From the NCBI RefSeq assembly GCF_024868665.1, contig NC_079900.1:17393710-17457709 (forward strand): a stretch of DNA of 64,000 nt, read 5' to 3'. Below the pieces are notes generated by a model that did not search any database, had not been told where the DNA came from, and worked only from the letters and a program-made list of their open reading frames with translations. The translations under genes were made by a program, and so were the position numbers. Source of the stretch: Triplophysa rosa. Taxonomy: Eukaryota > Chordata > Actinopteri > Cypriniformes > Nemacheilidae. This document shows positions 36,942-49,879 of this stretch, in pieces; the first letter of the stretch is position 1, and each line of letters begins with the position of its first letter.

Positions 36942-38734
36942 GTAATGTTTTAATACAATTTTACATGTACTGTATACTAATACTGATATTTCAAATAATA
37001 ACATCCCCATGGATTTTTTTGCCTTGTAGTATGAATATGTTAGCCTTAAGGATATCTGTATCTGAATTCATATTCAGAAGACTTCGCCAATACAGATCAA
37101 TGATTTTTATGATATCATTCTGCACATTCTGCTTTTGCCCGTTTTGAAAGGGAGAGGAATTACTCCATATGTCCTGCCCTAAATTGCTTTTCAATGGGAA
37201 TTCGGTCAACGCATTGAAAAAAGCTGCGAATCTCATGGCACTTCGGTGGGTCTTTCATTTTTTTATTTATCTAGTAACCATTAAATACAAGCACTAGAGC
37301 GCTTAGATATCGAATACTGTTATATTAAAATAGATTAGATATTATACATCGCCAAAAGAGCCCACAGGATAACAATGGCCTTTAGCTGTGAATATATTCA
37401 CGATATAGCGCAGCGATTCCTAGCTTATTGCTTATGAATGAATTGCACCCACTGATCGCTTTTTGGATGTGCATTGCTTTAGCATCCAATTCACTAAAGG
37501 AATTATGCAAATCAGGTAACACTGCAAACAAGCCTACAACATTTGCAATTTGCACCACCGCGATCTGGAGCCGAAATAGCAGCACTCCTCCACTGCGTTC
37601 CAGAAACCACAACCGGCACACGTTCACTGGCTTCAGATGCAGACCCCACCGCACATCTGGATAAATGCCAGGCCATAACACTCTTATCATCATTTGATCA
37701 TAATTTGATGAAAAACTGCACTTATGATGTTTTGCTCTCAGAAGAATGACATTGACTCAGGTTAAGTACGGCAAAAAGATGCTTCAGTGCATTTAGCACC
37801 TGCTTAAGATGGATTTGTGAATTATAATGTTTTTGAGCTAAAATATTAAACTGTAGCTCAGAACGTTATAATAAATAAAGCAACAAAATATCTAGTCTGC
37901 CATTTAAAAAAATAACAGGCAATTCCACAACCGTCATTGACTCGGCTTTCAAAAGTGCTTCTGTCTAGCTTTACACTTAAATTGAAAATTGCAGCAAGAG
38001 TGATTTGTACAATTCAATGAGATGTGGCATGGTTAACTATCCCCAGGCTCACTAAGCACGAGTAAAACAGAGAAGAAACAGTATTCTGCTTTCCGCAGGC
38101 AGTCCTTCACTAAGTCTTTTGACTGCTCCTCTACATTTCCCCCAGCTGTACCACGCTTTTGCAAAACTCCTACCAGGGGTCATAGGACATTTGTTTGCAT
38201 TTGATGTCACGTCAACCTTTTTTTCAGGATTCATTTCCACTTGGAGAGTTAAAAACTGGCATACAAAAGCCGGCTCCTATCACTGTAGGCCAGCACCGAG
38301 TTTGCTTCATTATTCAGTATCAGCAAAGGCAACCACTTCTCCAGGCAATACATGAAAACAGGCTGTTCCATTCATATGAGTTTTTCTATGTGCCAAACAG
38401 ACCAAGCAAGTAGAGATCAACTCTAGAGGTCACACCGATGTGCATTCTCTTGTCTAGTACAGTAATGTTACCTCTGAGCAGATCAAAGGTCTCCTACAGA
38501 GTCCATTGTTCAGAGCCCGAGAGGAGTGAACAGATGTGCTCCAGCATGAACATGGGCATGACAGAGGCGGTGGTAACCTCAGGGCCCACTGCCAGAACCT
38601 TTAGACTGTAACAGTACACCTGGTGCCAAAATATGTTGCCCACACATGTATATACTGTGCAAGCAAATGTATACAAGCTAGCACGATGGAGTAGAGCTGT
38701 CCTATATGTTACATAATACAGAATGAAGAGTGTT
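36942..38734. other. Unique DNA without recognised genes
   Basis: Frames near 37382-37693 (minus) and 38119-38413 (plus) are short, lack motifs and overlap frames on other strands. I see no splice-bounded exon. Confidence 0.4.
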
Positions 38735-39151
38735 AAAGGGATAGTTCACCCAAAAATAAAAATTCTGTCATCATTTACTCACCGTTGAGTTGTTCCAAAT
38801 CTGTATACATTTCTTTGTTCTGATGAACGCAAAGAAAGATATTTAGAAGAATGCTTAAAACCAAACAGTTCTTGGACCGCACTGACAACCATAATAGGAA
38901 AAATTACTTGAACACAAAAGAAGATATTTTGAAGAATGTAGGTCAACAATAGTTTTGGGGAACTTTTGACTACCATTGTCATTTTTCCCACTATGGGAGT
39001 CAATGGGGTCCAAGAATTGTTTGGTTACAAGCATTCGTCCAAATATCTTTCTCTGTGTTCATCAGAACAAAGACATTTATAGAGGTTGGAACAACTAGAG
39101 AGTGAGTAATTCATGACAGAATTTTCATTTTTGGGGTGAACTATACCTTTA
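38735..39151. repeat. Palindromic MITE, copy 5 (longest) of the GGATAGTTCACCC family
   Basis: It starts AAAGGGATAGTTCACCCAAA and ends TTGGGGTGAACTATACCTTT, near-perfect inverted ends. Two nested palindromic units appear to be fused in the middle (AAAGATATTTAGAAGAATGC and AGAAGATATTTTGAAGAATG), which makes it about 130 bp longer than the other copies. Confidence 0.82.
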
Positions 39152-39299
39152 CCGTTACTGAAGATTCACACCAAATACATTTTTCCAAACACACAAAATA
39201 AAATGCCCAGCAAGAATGGAATGGGATGCTGTTGTCGCCACTAGATATCTCAACTAGATTAAATAGCAATATTACTAGCAAGACTACAAAGCACTAGAC

Positions 39300-40181
39300 C
39301 AGTGGTCGGCAACAGCGGCCCGCGGGCCAAAACTGGCAATAATATCTGGCCCGCGCCAGCAGCATTATTTTGATTATTTTGCCCGCAGCTGGTTCTGAAA
39401 TAGATCTGTCACAATCACGTCTTTAGTGAATGTGCCTTCAAAATAAAAGTACGAGAACGTTTTTGCAGCAATGTTTTATATCGAAATGAATTGAGAGCTT
39501 TTAATTTGAAAAGCTATGAAAGATATCGCTAGACACACTTCTAAAATAGCCATCATGAAATATGGGGTATGAAAAAACTAACAGTGAAGCATTGAAACGT
39601 TTGCTTATAACGTGGGGCCTCAGTACCAATACATGAACAATAACAAAGCAAATTCAGCTTCCCTTTTTTTCTGAAGGTGCCATGCTTCATCTCGTGGTGC
39701 TGTCTAATATTATATTCTTTGCAAACAACGACAACTTCGTTGCAGATAAGACACACCGGCTTTGCATTCACAAAACTAGGTAGGATGAATGCATAGTTGT
39801 CTTTCCCTTCCTCTTTGTATGCCCAATTTTTGCAGTCAACTTTCCTCTTTAGACTCTTTAATAGTGCCATTTTCTCTCACCATCTAGCCAGCTTAAGTGT
39901 TAACATCACTCTGCACACGATGTAATAGCGTACCACCAGCAGGCAAAAAAAATGCAGTTTAGTGCGTGAGGAGTGTAAAAAATAGGCTACGTTAAATAAT
40001 GATATAACTATTATGTAAGTATACAGTATATAATTATATAATAACTATATTTTAGTAGGCTATTGTAGTTGCATTTTTCATCAATTAATTTCTTAAATTA
40101 TCATTTGACTATGTTCTGGCCCGCCTTCTAGCGGCGAATTCATTTTTTTGGCCTGATGTCAAACTTACTTGCCGACCCCTG
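39300..40181. mobile_element. Internally deleted hAT element with BED zinc-finger ORF, 8-bp target duplication
   Basis: It begins CAGTGGTCGGCAA and ends TTGCCGACCCCTG (reverse complement CAGGGGTCGGCAA). CACTAGAC is present on both sides (39292-39299 and 40182-40189). Beyond the 13-bp ends, both sides carry G/C-rich subterminal GGCCCGC motifs. Only the zinc-finger part of a transposase remains (39553-39870, minus). At 882 bp it is far shorter than an autonomous hAT. Confidence 0.92.
39553..39870 (-). pseudogene. N-terminal zinc-finger part of a hAT transposase
   Basis: The 105-codon frame starts MALLKSLKRKVD. Around residues 28-65 it has AFILPSFVNAKPVCLICNEV followed by a spacer and RQHHEMKH, giving C-x2-C...H-x4-H, a BED-like zinc finger. 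In vertebrate hAT-derived proteins (GTF2IRD2, ZBED and FAM200 type) a similar finger follows a basic N-terminus and precedes the catalytic domain. Here the frame turns into unrelated residues soon after and stops; the DDE and dimerisation parts are absent. It could at most make a DNA-binding fragment. It lies fully within the TIR-bounded element at 39300-40181. Confidence 0.7.
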
Positions 40182-40245
40182 CACTAGACAGACCAGCACC
40201 CAATCACCCATTAAAAAAGCATGCTGTTATTCAGCAGGGAATGAA

Positions 40246-40625
40246 TCTTCATGAACTCTTTCACTTGGCTCCTGGGTACCTCTCCGACTTGCTTAATATC
40301 CACAATCCATCCAGATCACTGAGGTCGGGTGACCTTGGTTTGCTCTCTGTTCCTAGGGCGAGGTTAAAACATCGAGACGACAGAGCTTTTGCAATAGGCC
40401 CTTGACTTTGGAACAGCCTCCCGGTTGCAATCCAAACGATGTCATCACTTTCCATGTTTGAAACAAAATTGAAAACGTATTTACTTACTTTGGTTTTCAC
40501 GACTCATTTTTAATATTTTATGTTTTAGTTATGTTGTCTTACCATGTTTTTTTTTGTACATCACTTTGTTCAAACTGTTTTTATAGGTGCTTTATAAATT
40601 AACAATGAAATGAAAATGAAATGAA
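40246..40625 (+). pseudogene. LINE ORF2 C-terminus and 3' tail
   Basis: The frame reads LAPGYLSDLLNIHNPSRSLR, then LGLLSVPRARLKHRDDRAFA, then a TGA at 40403-40405, then in the same frame LWNSLPVAIQTMSSLSMFE and TKLKTYLLTL before a TAA. This order (YLSDLL, RSLRS, R-RAF, LWNSLP, FK-LKTYL) is the region following the RT domain in L2/Rex-type fish LINEs. The in-frame stop shows decay. A short ATGAA-type tail ends near 40625. The fragment is heavily 5'-truncated, as most LINE copies are. Confidence 0.78.
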
Positions 40626-41104
40626 ACATCAAGTCTGACATGTTGTACTGCAAGTGCAACGATGCGTCATTTCTCTATTTGGAGAATAGGCTTAATTGTT
40701 TAGATACCAAATGATTCATTCAGATATGTAACTTTCCTTCAGAGACAGCTCTGGATGTGGTCTGAATGCCTTCGGTGTGAAAATGAGTTTGCTGCAATAT
40801 TACGCTACGAGTTTTTAGTCGCATTGGATTTTGGGTTTTCTCTCTAGGCTTAATGCTGCCTTGTCAATGCAAGAGCCAGTGTTATGAATTAACAATTCCA
40901 TTAAGTGTATTAATGATGTCCCGGTGCGAGCAGTGGACTGTATTGATTACCATTTCGAACAGCAATAAATGTTCTAAATTAAAACCAGCAATAGAAGCTA
41001 TACTGATATCGATTAAAGCTCACTTCCGATATGGACTACGGAAAATTTTCAGGCTGTGAAGGACAAAAAAACATAAACTTTAGCCTGCAAAGAAATTTTG
41101 GGTA
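40626..41104. other. Unique spacer
   Basis: No gene or repeat is recognised between the LINE tail and the following MITE. Confidence 0.4.
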
Positions 41105-41308
41105 GCACTTTATTTTACAGTCCTGTTTCCCATGTACATACTGTGTACTTATTACAGTAAATATAATAACTGGATAATAACTAGGTACTAACCCTGAACC
41201 TACCCCTAAACCTACTTATACGATGTAGTTACCTTATACTACCCAGTACTTTTCTAGGTAAGAACACAGTAAGTACACTATAGGTACACGTACTGTAAAA
41301 TAAAGTGC
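41105..41308. repeat. MITE with perfect 17-bp inverted ends
   Basis: GCACTTTATTTTACAGT (41105-41121) is the exact reverse complement of ACTGTAAAATAAAGTGC (41292-41308). The 204-bp unit also holds inverted GTACTTA / TAAGTAC-like motifs and ACCCTGAACCTACCCCTAAA in the middle. It is a common cyprinid MITE type. No coding capacity. Confidence 0.9.
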
Positions 41309-43077
41309 AATCAAATATTGAGTATTACAGAAATGGATGTATGAGAAGTGACAGCAGCAAGTTTGTGATAAAAGTTTTATGCGCTACTCGACGCAGCTTC
41401 ATTTACTGCCCAGCTGATTTGGGATAAACAGAGGTGATACTACATAAGCTACTGTGGGTGCGACGAGAGAGTTTTCAGAATGTTAGAGGAGAAGGAGAAG
41501 CCTTCCCAGGAATCCAAAGTGCAAGTCCTTAGGGAACATCTAACAGGTTTCCTGCATAAACATTGCAGTGCTCCGCTGTTCTGCTTTTTTCCATCCGCCT
41601 CCTAGGAATACGGGGGTCCGAAAAGCGTGTTTGTATTATTTTTTATAAATACATTACCAACATAGGCTCTACAGAAGCCTGTGACTTCTGAGGTTTCTGG
41701 AGCCGTGAGAGTAATGAGAGCTGAAAGACCAAACCGCCCTAATACAAAGTACATAGGGAAAAAGCGCTAAGCACCGGATTTTAGCATTTAACCGTGAAAA
41801 TACGATCCGACAGTGAGGCATACAGATATTTGTTTGAAATCAAATATTCTCTGTTTCTCCTTCTGAACATCGGAACGTGAATTTATGTGGTGGTCAGACA
41901 CTATTACAGTTTTAATCAGACACAGATCTTATTGGAATATCAAATAGAATTAAATGGATTTTGGGGCTTTTTATAACGTGATTAATGTTGCCAGCCTCAT
42001 CGTTTCAAGCAGCTGGGTGCCTTGAGAGGCTCAGCGCTCTGTTATGTTTCCGCCAGCACTCTTGACTCTCACTGGTGGAGAGGAGCAATAAAAGTCATGC
42101 TCATAACAAATAAGGTTGACAGCGTATGAACTGAGTGGGTTGATTAATTTAAAGGTCATAAGTCATAGCTAATCTAGAGAATTGCGTAATGTTAATCAAA
42201 TCAGATTGGGTTAGGTTTGCCTCAGGAAGGCGTGCACTTCTGTTATTGCATGGCCTATTACCCAGTCACATCCTTTGAGAGTTTCAGAGAGCCTTATTAG
42301 ATTTAAAAAAAAATGAAAATGAAGAAGAAAGAAAAACTTGCGTGTGTTGAGTTGTAGGTAGGTAGACACGGTCTCGGATGTCTTGGGTGGGAAGGACTGC
42401 GTGCGAAAATATGTGAAGAGAATTTACGTTTGCAAAGAACCTAAATTTGTTGTATAATTAGTTTTGCTGAAAATATAACCGAGAGCATTTGCTCCCAGCA
42501 ATTTGAAGATATTTGCGAGGGAAAGATTTACAAGAAAAGGCAAACAATCCAAAACTAATGCAATGATCCAAATATATCCAAAGCTCTTTCGCGGAAGATG
42601 TAACTGTGATATTTTATGTCCTTATGGCTTTTCTATCTGAGGCCAAGATGGAAACATATATATACAGCATATATACACACACCACCGACTTGTTTTTTCT
42701 TCCGCAGAAACAATATACTCGTCTCTACAACCATACAAGCAACAAATGAAGCTGAACATACTTTTACCATTTTTTTATTTATCTGACTGCATGTTATAGC
42801 TTGTGTGTTAGATACAGACTACTAATCATTTAGTATTTTTGAAAGCAGAAAATACTTTGTTTCAGCACATTGCACGTGGTTAAACTTGTTCTGCGTCATT
42901 TTGATTCCTTGCAGCACAAACACACATCCTTTCATAAATACTATTAAAAGTGCCTCATTCACAAAATTCAGGACCATTTTTCTGTAACAATTAATGGCAA
43001 ATTAATGGTGAAATGCATGCATTTTCTATTGATAAAAGCAGCAAATGGTAATCAAATGAAGTGTTCAAATGTTGTTT
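41309..43077. other. Unique AT-rich DNA
   Basis: No gene or repeat boundary is recognised. Confidence 0.4.
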
Positions 43078-43254
43078 CAACTTAAAAAAAATAAGTAACC
43101 TGGCTGACATAAAATTTTGAATTAATTCAACTAAAATATATTAGTTAACACAACGAGTTTGCATGAAATTCATTACTTAACTAGTATTTTAAATTTAATA
43201 AGTTTAATGAACTCAAAATTTGAATGCCAGGTTACTTATTTATTTTAAGTTAAC
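43078..43254. repeat. MITE with AACTTAAAAWAAATAAGTAACCTGG-type inverted ends
   Basis: The left end reads CAACTTAAAAAAAATAAGTA then ACCTGGC; the right end is its near mirror, GCCAGGT then TACTTATTTATTTTAAGTTA. Inner AAAATTTTGAATT and CTCAAAATTTGAAT also mirror each other. 177 bp, non-coding. Confidence 0.8.
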
Positions 43255-44946
43255 CCTTGTGTATTTTCTGCATTTTAAAAATTCTAAAACCTATAAGTGT
43301 ATAGTCATGCTAGGCCTATCATAAGAATAAATGATATAAATTCAGGTGGGAATAAACTGTTGTACTTGCATCTAAAACCTCTGATGTCTTTAAAACTAGA
43401 GTGGCCCTCTGCAAACAGGTTTTAATCTACTGGACATTTTAACAGCATGTATGTCACACTTGGGTAAAAGTGGTGGCATTGAGTGGATGTAAATACCCAC
43501 GGCACGGCTGGGTCACGCTTTTCTAGTCAAGCACGGCCCAAATGAGACCCTTTAATGTCTTTGACCCGCTCCCTGCCTCCTTGCTCAGGTGGTCAAGCGT
43601 TGAAGTGAGAAACTATAATTGGCACCCAGAGCTTCCTTGAATATCCATATTTATCTTCGGGATAGCGCTTCACATGTAATATCTATTGTCACAGTGAGAA
43701 AGTGGTTTTCATTTCTGTTTCTGTCTTTCTCGCTCTCTATCTGTCCCTTCATCTCTCTTTCCTCGCCTTCACAGTGAGTAATCAGCGGCTCATTCTGATT
43801 GGCTCTGAAAGCCAGTGCTGTTTAATGAGAAGCGAAGGGCTTTTGGGTAAGGAGACAACAGGTGGAGCACTGCAGTTGCAGGCACCTCTGTTTCTACCAG
43901 CTGTTGGGTTTAGATAATAAGCATTAAAACCACAGGCCTGCAAATCATCTTCACACGACACAAGCACGGCTGGCGTGAAGAACTCATTTGGCTTGAAAGT
44001 GTCTGACGCGAAAATGAGAGACTGGTTTTGATCATTTCACGGCATCACCGTTTCGGCGTGACATGCCAAGGTAATTACTGAAATCCACCTGGACTTTGGC
44101 TAAGCTTGAGAACAGACGGGGAGAAAAAGGCGTATGAATGAATTTCGGAATGTAATCCGAATTGCGACGCGCTGGTCTCTGTAAAGGCATTCTTTAAATT
44201 TGGCACGGAACGAGGGTGACTTATTGCTAAGGGCACGCAAATATAGTGAGGTAAATTGATTTAATTCAGTAGGTGTTGCTCTGTGAAGCTGTTGCCCTGA
44301 CAGTCCAATGCTATGTCCACCTTCATTATGCCACAATCCATCATCATCGGAGAGGCCGCGGTTGTGGAAATGACTAGGCAGAGGTCTACATGCCTGGGCA
44401 AAACAACAAGTGACAAACACAAACACTTTTTTAAAAGGTTGCAAAATAATGACATGTTTTTAGTAAAGGACACAGTGCCTCAATAACGTTGTAGGAATGA
44501 TAAACCACAATTGAGATTTCTCAGTTGCTTTTGCTAGATGGGAATGAGATCAAATTGAAAGTCTTCTTTACTTTAGAATTCGTAGTAACTTCCACACACA
44601 TCTCCTACAGAGTTGTAGAGACCATAAGAGATCTCAAAAAAGTGTTGCTTATTAATACAATATATGCTGTACTATATGTACACTTGCTTACTGTTGCTTA
44701 TCATCATCTCACATGACTTATTTTTTTATTTCTCTAAAGGAATTTTTAGAAATACTTAAATGAAATATAGCTCTATTATTCTATCGGGTCTCCTTATGAC
44801 AGAGAAAACAGTGAGCAATTACATTTTCCTCTGGGATGTCTTTGGACGGACTTTATATACATTGTGCTTACCAAATTACTCAATTATTAAGGCAAATAGG
44901 ATTGACACCTCCGCACTAAAGAGCCAATGCATGTCTGTAAAAAATA
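43255..44946. other. Unique DNA without recognised genes
   Basis: Frames such as 44100-44444 (minus) are open by chance: no motifs and no splice context. A pyrimidine-rich run occurs at 43710-43770. Confidence 0.4.
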
Positions 44947-44948
44947 TA

Positions 44949-45792
44949 CACAACTGGTCAAGGGTTTGGGGTCACTTGACAAAAGTGTTTCTCATGCTCT
45001 TAAAAATATTTTAATCTGAAGGTGTATGTTTCAGTGTTTGAAATTACTTGTGTGGACAAAAATATACTTGTTCCAACTTATTAATTTCTTTCTAGAAAAC
45101 TAAATTTTTATTTAAAAATACATTTTTGAAATGGATTACTTGGACAAAATAATGACTAAAAAGCAGACAATAAGAGTCCAGCATAGATGGAAATTCCATG
45201 CAATTCCAAATCGATTGCAAAAACCTTTACTCATTCGGGTTCCCCTGTGGTGGAATGAACTGCCAGCCTCCACCCGAACTGCAGCATCCTTCACAACTTA
45301 CAAAAAAGTCAAAACATACCTGTTCCGCATTTATTTGACTATCCAATAACAGTCTATGTCTTGTGTCTAATAAAAAAAACTACTTCATGTTGTTCATTCT
45401 CTCCACTGCTTACTCCAAATTTAATCCTCCTAATAGCATGGCCTTGTAAACTAACGGTACTGTTTAGCATGTTGACAAAATGTTATATGTTCTCCTACTT
45501 GTAAGTCGCTTTGGATAAAAGCGTCTGCCAAAATGAATAAATGAGACATCAAGAAGCTGGCTTATAAAATGGCAAGAGAACAATTTAGCAAATTCTAGTC
45601 ATAGGGTGACTACTTTGAAGGTGCTAAAATAGAACGTAGAGTTCATTTATTTTTAATGCTTTTATTCACAACATAATTCCCACAGTTACAACTGTATTAT
45701 TCCATAGTTTTGATGAGTTTACTATTATTCTAAAATGTGGAAAACATATAAATAAAGAAGAGTGAGTGATCCCAAACTTTTGACCAGAAGTG
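44949..45792. mobile_element. Non-autonomous Tc1-like element split by a LINE fragment
   Basis: The left end CACAACTGGTCAAGGGTTTG and the right-end reverse complement CACTTCTGGTCAAAAGTTTG are inverted repeats; TA lies on both outer sides (44947-44948 and 45793-45794). The interior carries blocks I recognise from a common fish Tc1-type MITE (TTTCTCATGCTCTTAAAAAT; TAGGGTGACTACTTTGAAGG). The middle, about 45195-45545, is foreign (LINE). Without it the element would be about 500 bp and non-coding. Confidence 0.82.
45195..45545 (+). pseudogene. L2-like LINE 3' fragment inserted in the Tc1-like element
   Basis: In frame: NRLQKPLLIRVPLWWNELPA then STRTAASFTTYKKVKTYLFR, the C-terminal block after the RT domain of L2-type LINEs (R-P-LWN-LP...FK--KTYLF). 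The coding part ends near 45349 and is followed by the tail TGTAAGTCGCTTTGGATAAA plus GCGTCTGCC-AAATGAATAAATG. It is strongly 5'-truncated. Its left edge is uncertain by about 20 bases because it merges with Tc1 sequence. Confidence 0.75.
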
Positions 45793-48537
45793 TAGATGTG
45801 ATACTAAAGAATTAAGCATATAAAAATTTCATTTCTGAATAAATTTGGAGCCCTTCTAGTTTTCATTTTTATATTCTATTAAGACTATAATGTCATGATA
45901 TTTATGTTTCAATGAAATTAATGTGAGATTTTATCAAGCGAGCAAAGGTCCCATCCACCATGCAGTGAGACAGTCTAATTGGAACGTTAGCACACAGTGT
46001 CCAACAAACTGTGTGAATATTGGCACATTTTTAATAAGTAGATGCTAGTACTGTATGTTTTGGCAACTTCAGGATAGTTTCTATGGTAACTGTGCTGTTT
46101 CTCTCCACACTGCAAGGGAATATCAGTTGATTTTCCAATGATTTCTGATGAAAGTAATGCTCTTTAATCATTCGACCTCCTAAACAGGCATTGGAGGAAT
46201 GATTTAAAATAATCCTCAGCCCTTAATTACGGACAGATGCTTGCAATGAGGTAAGAACAATGCGCATGTGAGACAAAACTCAAATTTATGGTCGGTCTTG
46301 GTGGAAATGCTTAGAGGCCCTTAAAATCTGTGAATTCATTAAACCATCTTGGCAGCTGGTGCAATCTACAGTCGATAGAATTTAAAAGACATTTTACTTA
46401 ATTATCTCCTGAACTTTGAACAACCATATGAGTCCTTAATGGAATTCCGGAAACAGGGATCAATGTTTCACATTAGCAACCCACAGCAGGGGCCGCGTGG
46501 AAGTTCTGCCCTTTAGTTTTGTCATGCTGTGGTTCTATTTAGTGATGTGATGTGTGGAAGAACCCTACTTTACCTTTGATAGTACCATTACAATATTCGT
46601 TTACATTTACAATACATGTTTTTTTTCACATTTCCTGAAAAACAGCTCATTTGGACCTCCGAGGTTTCAAAAGAACAGCGAAGATTACATACACATTTCC
46701 TTTACATTACAAATTAAATTACATTTGAATGAAAAGTTACATGTTACCTAAAAAAAAGCTGGGCTGTTTCTACCCATTGTTGGGTAAACGTGGATAAACC
46801 CAGCTGTTTAGTGAAAAATTAACCCATGCTCAGTTGATTCGTCCCATATTTTACCAAACCATGGATTGAAACAACTCAACTTCTTTTATAATGTACGTAC
46901 TATTTGCTGTAAACAAATGTTTATGCTATACCCGAAAAAAGCTCACAAAACCAAAAACCAAGCTCACAAACTACACTTTCTCCTACAGAGCTTGTGTGTA
47001 TTTCTTAGAATATAGGCGATGTTTTAACTTATATTCATCAGGAAAACAATTGAAAGTTTATTTGAAAGAGTAACCTTTTAGCTGTAATATACTGTTGTGT
47101 ACACTTAAGTGGTAACATATTATTGAATCAATAAAGTTTAATCTAAACTAATGATGTAATACATTGTTAAGAGAGTGACATCATGAATATATAATGGAGA
47201 ACTGTTTTGTCCAACTTGATCATCTCTAATAAGTATCAAAGGTATTTTGCAACAAAAAAAAAACAGCAGAGGTAGAGTCTTACTGTAAGTATTGCTTTGC
47301 TGACACTGTGGTGCATGTTTCTATGGGTTTAACACAGATTTTTAGACAGAATGAATGTTGTCTGTCATTTAAATGGCCCCGCTGTGTCCTATCACTTGAC
47401 CAACAGGTTGTCAATGGCTGGCAATATAAGCAAACAAAACAAGCGCTTTCAGCTGCGGTGCAAGACTCTGCATTACAGAAACACTTGCTCTTTCAACCGT
47501 TTCTTCACATTTATTCATCTGCCGCCGTCTTTGTATTTGAAGTTCAAATTTTGTGTAAAAATGTCTGAGTGGCACCGAAAAAAGAACAAATACATGTTGT
47601 CTCAAAGGAATAGAAAATATTTGATATCTACTATTAAATGTCGCCGTTTCGAAAGTGCACAGTTCATGTCGCCAGCGCGTTTGATGACCCGCTCCGCTCT
47701 TTTCTTTGCGATCTTGTCAGAAAAAAAAATGTTCTTCTGTACACCTCACCCTGAACAAGATAAGTCTGTCAGAAATAAAGAAAGGTGCGCTCTCTGTACA
47801 CGATATGGCTCTACAGCCAGCTAGATTGCCCCACAGATTCAATTGAGGTTCTGGGGAGGAGGGGCGCTGTCATGTGGGCATGAAGTATTATTTACTGTGA
47901 TGAACAAGTCACACGGTCAGATTATAAATGAGGTTTTTCACAGGAGAGGGTAAACAGTGACACGGCTGACACAAAGACAGACACCGTGTTTGTTTGCCTC
48001 CTCTATAGCCATATGTACAGCACCATCCAATGAATGATATCACCTTCCATTTCATTTCCTCAGAGGGATCCTCAGAATGTTGTCAGTTTACAGATTTTGT
48101 CAATCTGTTAGAATTGTCTTTGTTGAGCAGATGAGGACATTAATCAGATCGGCAAGTATGAGACAGTCTTTTTTTCCGGTGGCCAGCAGCATTCCATGGC
48201 AGATGGTAGTTTGGATGCTTCCTCGTACCGGCACCTGTTTCTCCCAATTTATTCCTGCACGTTTTTTCTTGTCTCATTTCAAATGTTATCGCAGAAATAA
48301 GCCCCGACAGTGTGATCAGGACCTGACGTGAAGCGGAGGGTCTTGTATCACACTGAAGGGGCTTATTTCGCGATAACAGCCGGCTGCTTGTACATTGTCC
48401 CGCTTATTACACGGCTACTTGCCACATGAGAATGAAAATGGAAATGAAATGTTAATTTGAAATATTTTATCAGCTCATTTTTACCGAATGAAAACCTTCC
48501 ACGAGGAAAAGCTGTTTACTTTCAGTAATAGTTTTGA
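45793..48537. other. Mostly unique DNA; short ACCCA/TGGGT repeat near 46.8 kb
   Basis: At 46760-46880 AGCTGGGCTGTTTCTACCCA, TTGGGTAAA and AAACCCAGCT form an imperfect palindromic repeat of a type common in fish. A 157-codon frame at 47351-47824 has no recognised motif, no splice context and ends in a stop; I do not call it a gene. Confidence 0.35.
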
Positions 48538-48628
48538 TAAGGTGTGTTCGTAAAAACGACTTAATGTCCTAATTTAACTAAGGCCTAGTCCTGGCTTAAT
48601 ATAATACCTGTCTGAGAAACCGCCCCTT
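48538..48628. repeat. Partial copy 3 of the CAGACAAGGCTTAAG family
   Basis: Only the right third is present: TAACTAAGGCCTAGTCCTGG, then ACCTGTCTGAGAAACCGCCC. It matches the right end of 29640-29854. Confidence 0.7.
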
Positions 48629-49879
48629 ATGTCTGGGGAAGTACAAAACCTTCAAATCTCAATCTGTTGATTGTGATTGTTTGACTTTCATAGAGAGCTG
48701 GTTGAAAGTAGAAAGGGAAAGTATTGATCATGGTGAGAGAGGATTGGGGCCTTTGTACGTTTCAATGAGAGACCAGCTGTAAGGTGGAAGTTATCTTCCA
48801 GTCATAACCCGAAAGAGCACACCACTGGACTCTTTATGCCTTATACTTCATGTAAAAATTCACCAAAATTCACTCAGACTGAGAAGAATTATGTATCATA
48901 TTTGACATTATATCTCTGTTAAGGGCTTGTGTTTCCCATGTGAGCTAAAAACAGTGTTTGGATTAGGAGTTTCATTAGTTTCATTAGGAGGACATGCCAC
49001 GTGATCAATATTGATTCTGCTAAACAAAATGACACTACTTGTTATTTTATTCTGACTAAAATGTAAGCATCATTCTAATACTGTACATCTAATCTTCAAT
49101 GTTCCAAAATTCTTCATTCAAAAAAATCTAATGGAATGAGAAACACACTACAATGCCTTCAACTGAAAATTATAAGAAGTTGATGTGTTCAGAATCCACA
49201 GGCCATCTGCATTCATGGGATTTAATAACAATACTACAGAAACTCTATTTTCATAAGCACACTTCGATTTCATTCTTGTTTAACCTTGTGTCATCCTTTC
49301 ATTGTATTGATAGACCAATGCTATGGTTTATGCAGCGGTATGATTATACTGACCCCGTGACCCCAAAAGCACCACAATCCAATTGCTATATTTGCACCGT
49401 AGGCATATGCTGACAAACAAGTGTGATCAAATAAGAGAGAGAGAGAGAGATTTACTGTATAAAGAATGGCTGGTCATTCCAAGACTCAATCAATACAAGA
49501 ACTTCGGAAGTTAGCATGGAGAAGCCCATTGTGTTCCAGCAGTTTTAATGGATTCTCATGCACAGGTATTCTTCAAGTCAGGTCTCAGGCCTGAAGGTAC
49601 AGCCATCCCACAACTCTAATTACTTTGCACGGGGGATGTCGAGGAAAAAGGAGGGGTGATGTTCAATATCCCTTATACTCTTGAATGCGTAGTATCTTAT
49701 CACCAGACGATTGTTCTCATAATAAGAGTGCCAGCAGCAACCTACATAGCTTTTATTAAGTCATTTCGGGCTATGGAGATTAATAGCACAATGTTAGCGA
49801 GTAGAAATTCAACTCCAGATCAGATTCAACTCGCATGCAAGATTTTACAGAATTTACAATAAGCATTCCCAACATGTCT
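48629..49879. other. Unique DNA
   Basis: A short (GA)n run sits at about 49434-49453. No gene is recognised. Confidence 0.4.

Noticed and set aside
44100..44444. 114-codon minus-strand frame
   Set aside because: No motif; overlapping frames; unique DNA without exon signals.
47351..47824. 157-codon plus-strand frame
   Set aside because: No recognised domain, no splice or promoter context, and an overlapping open frame in another phase.
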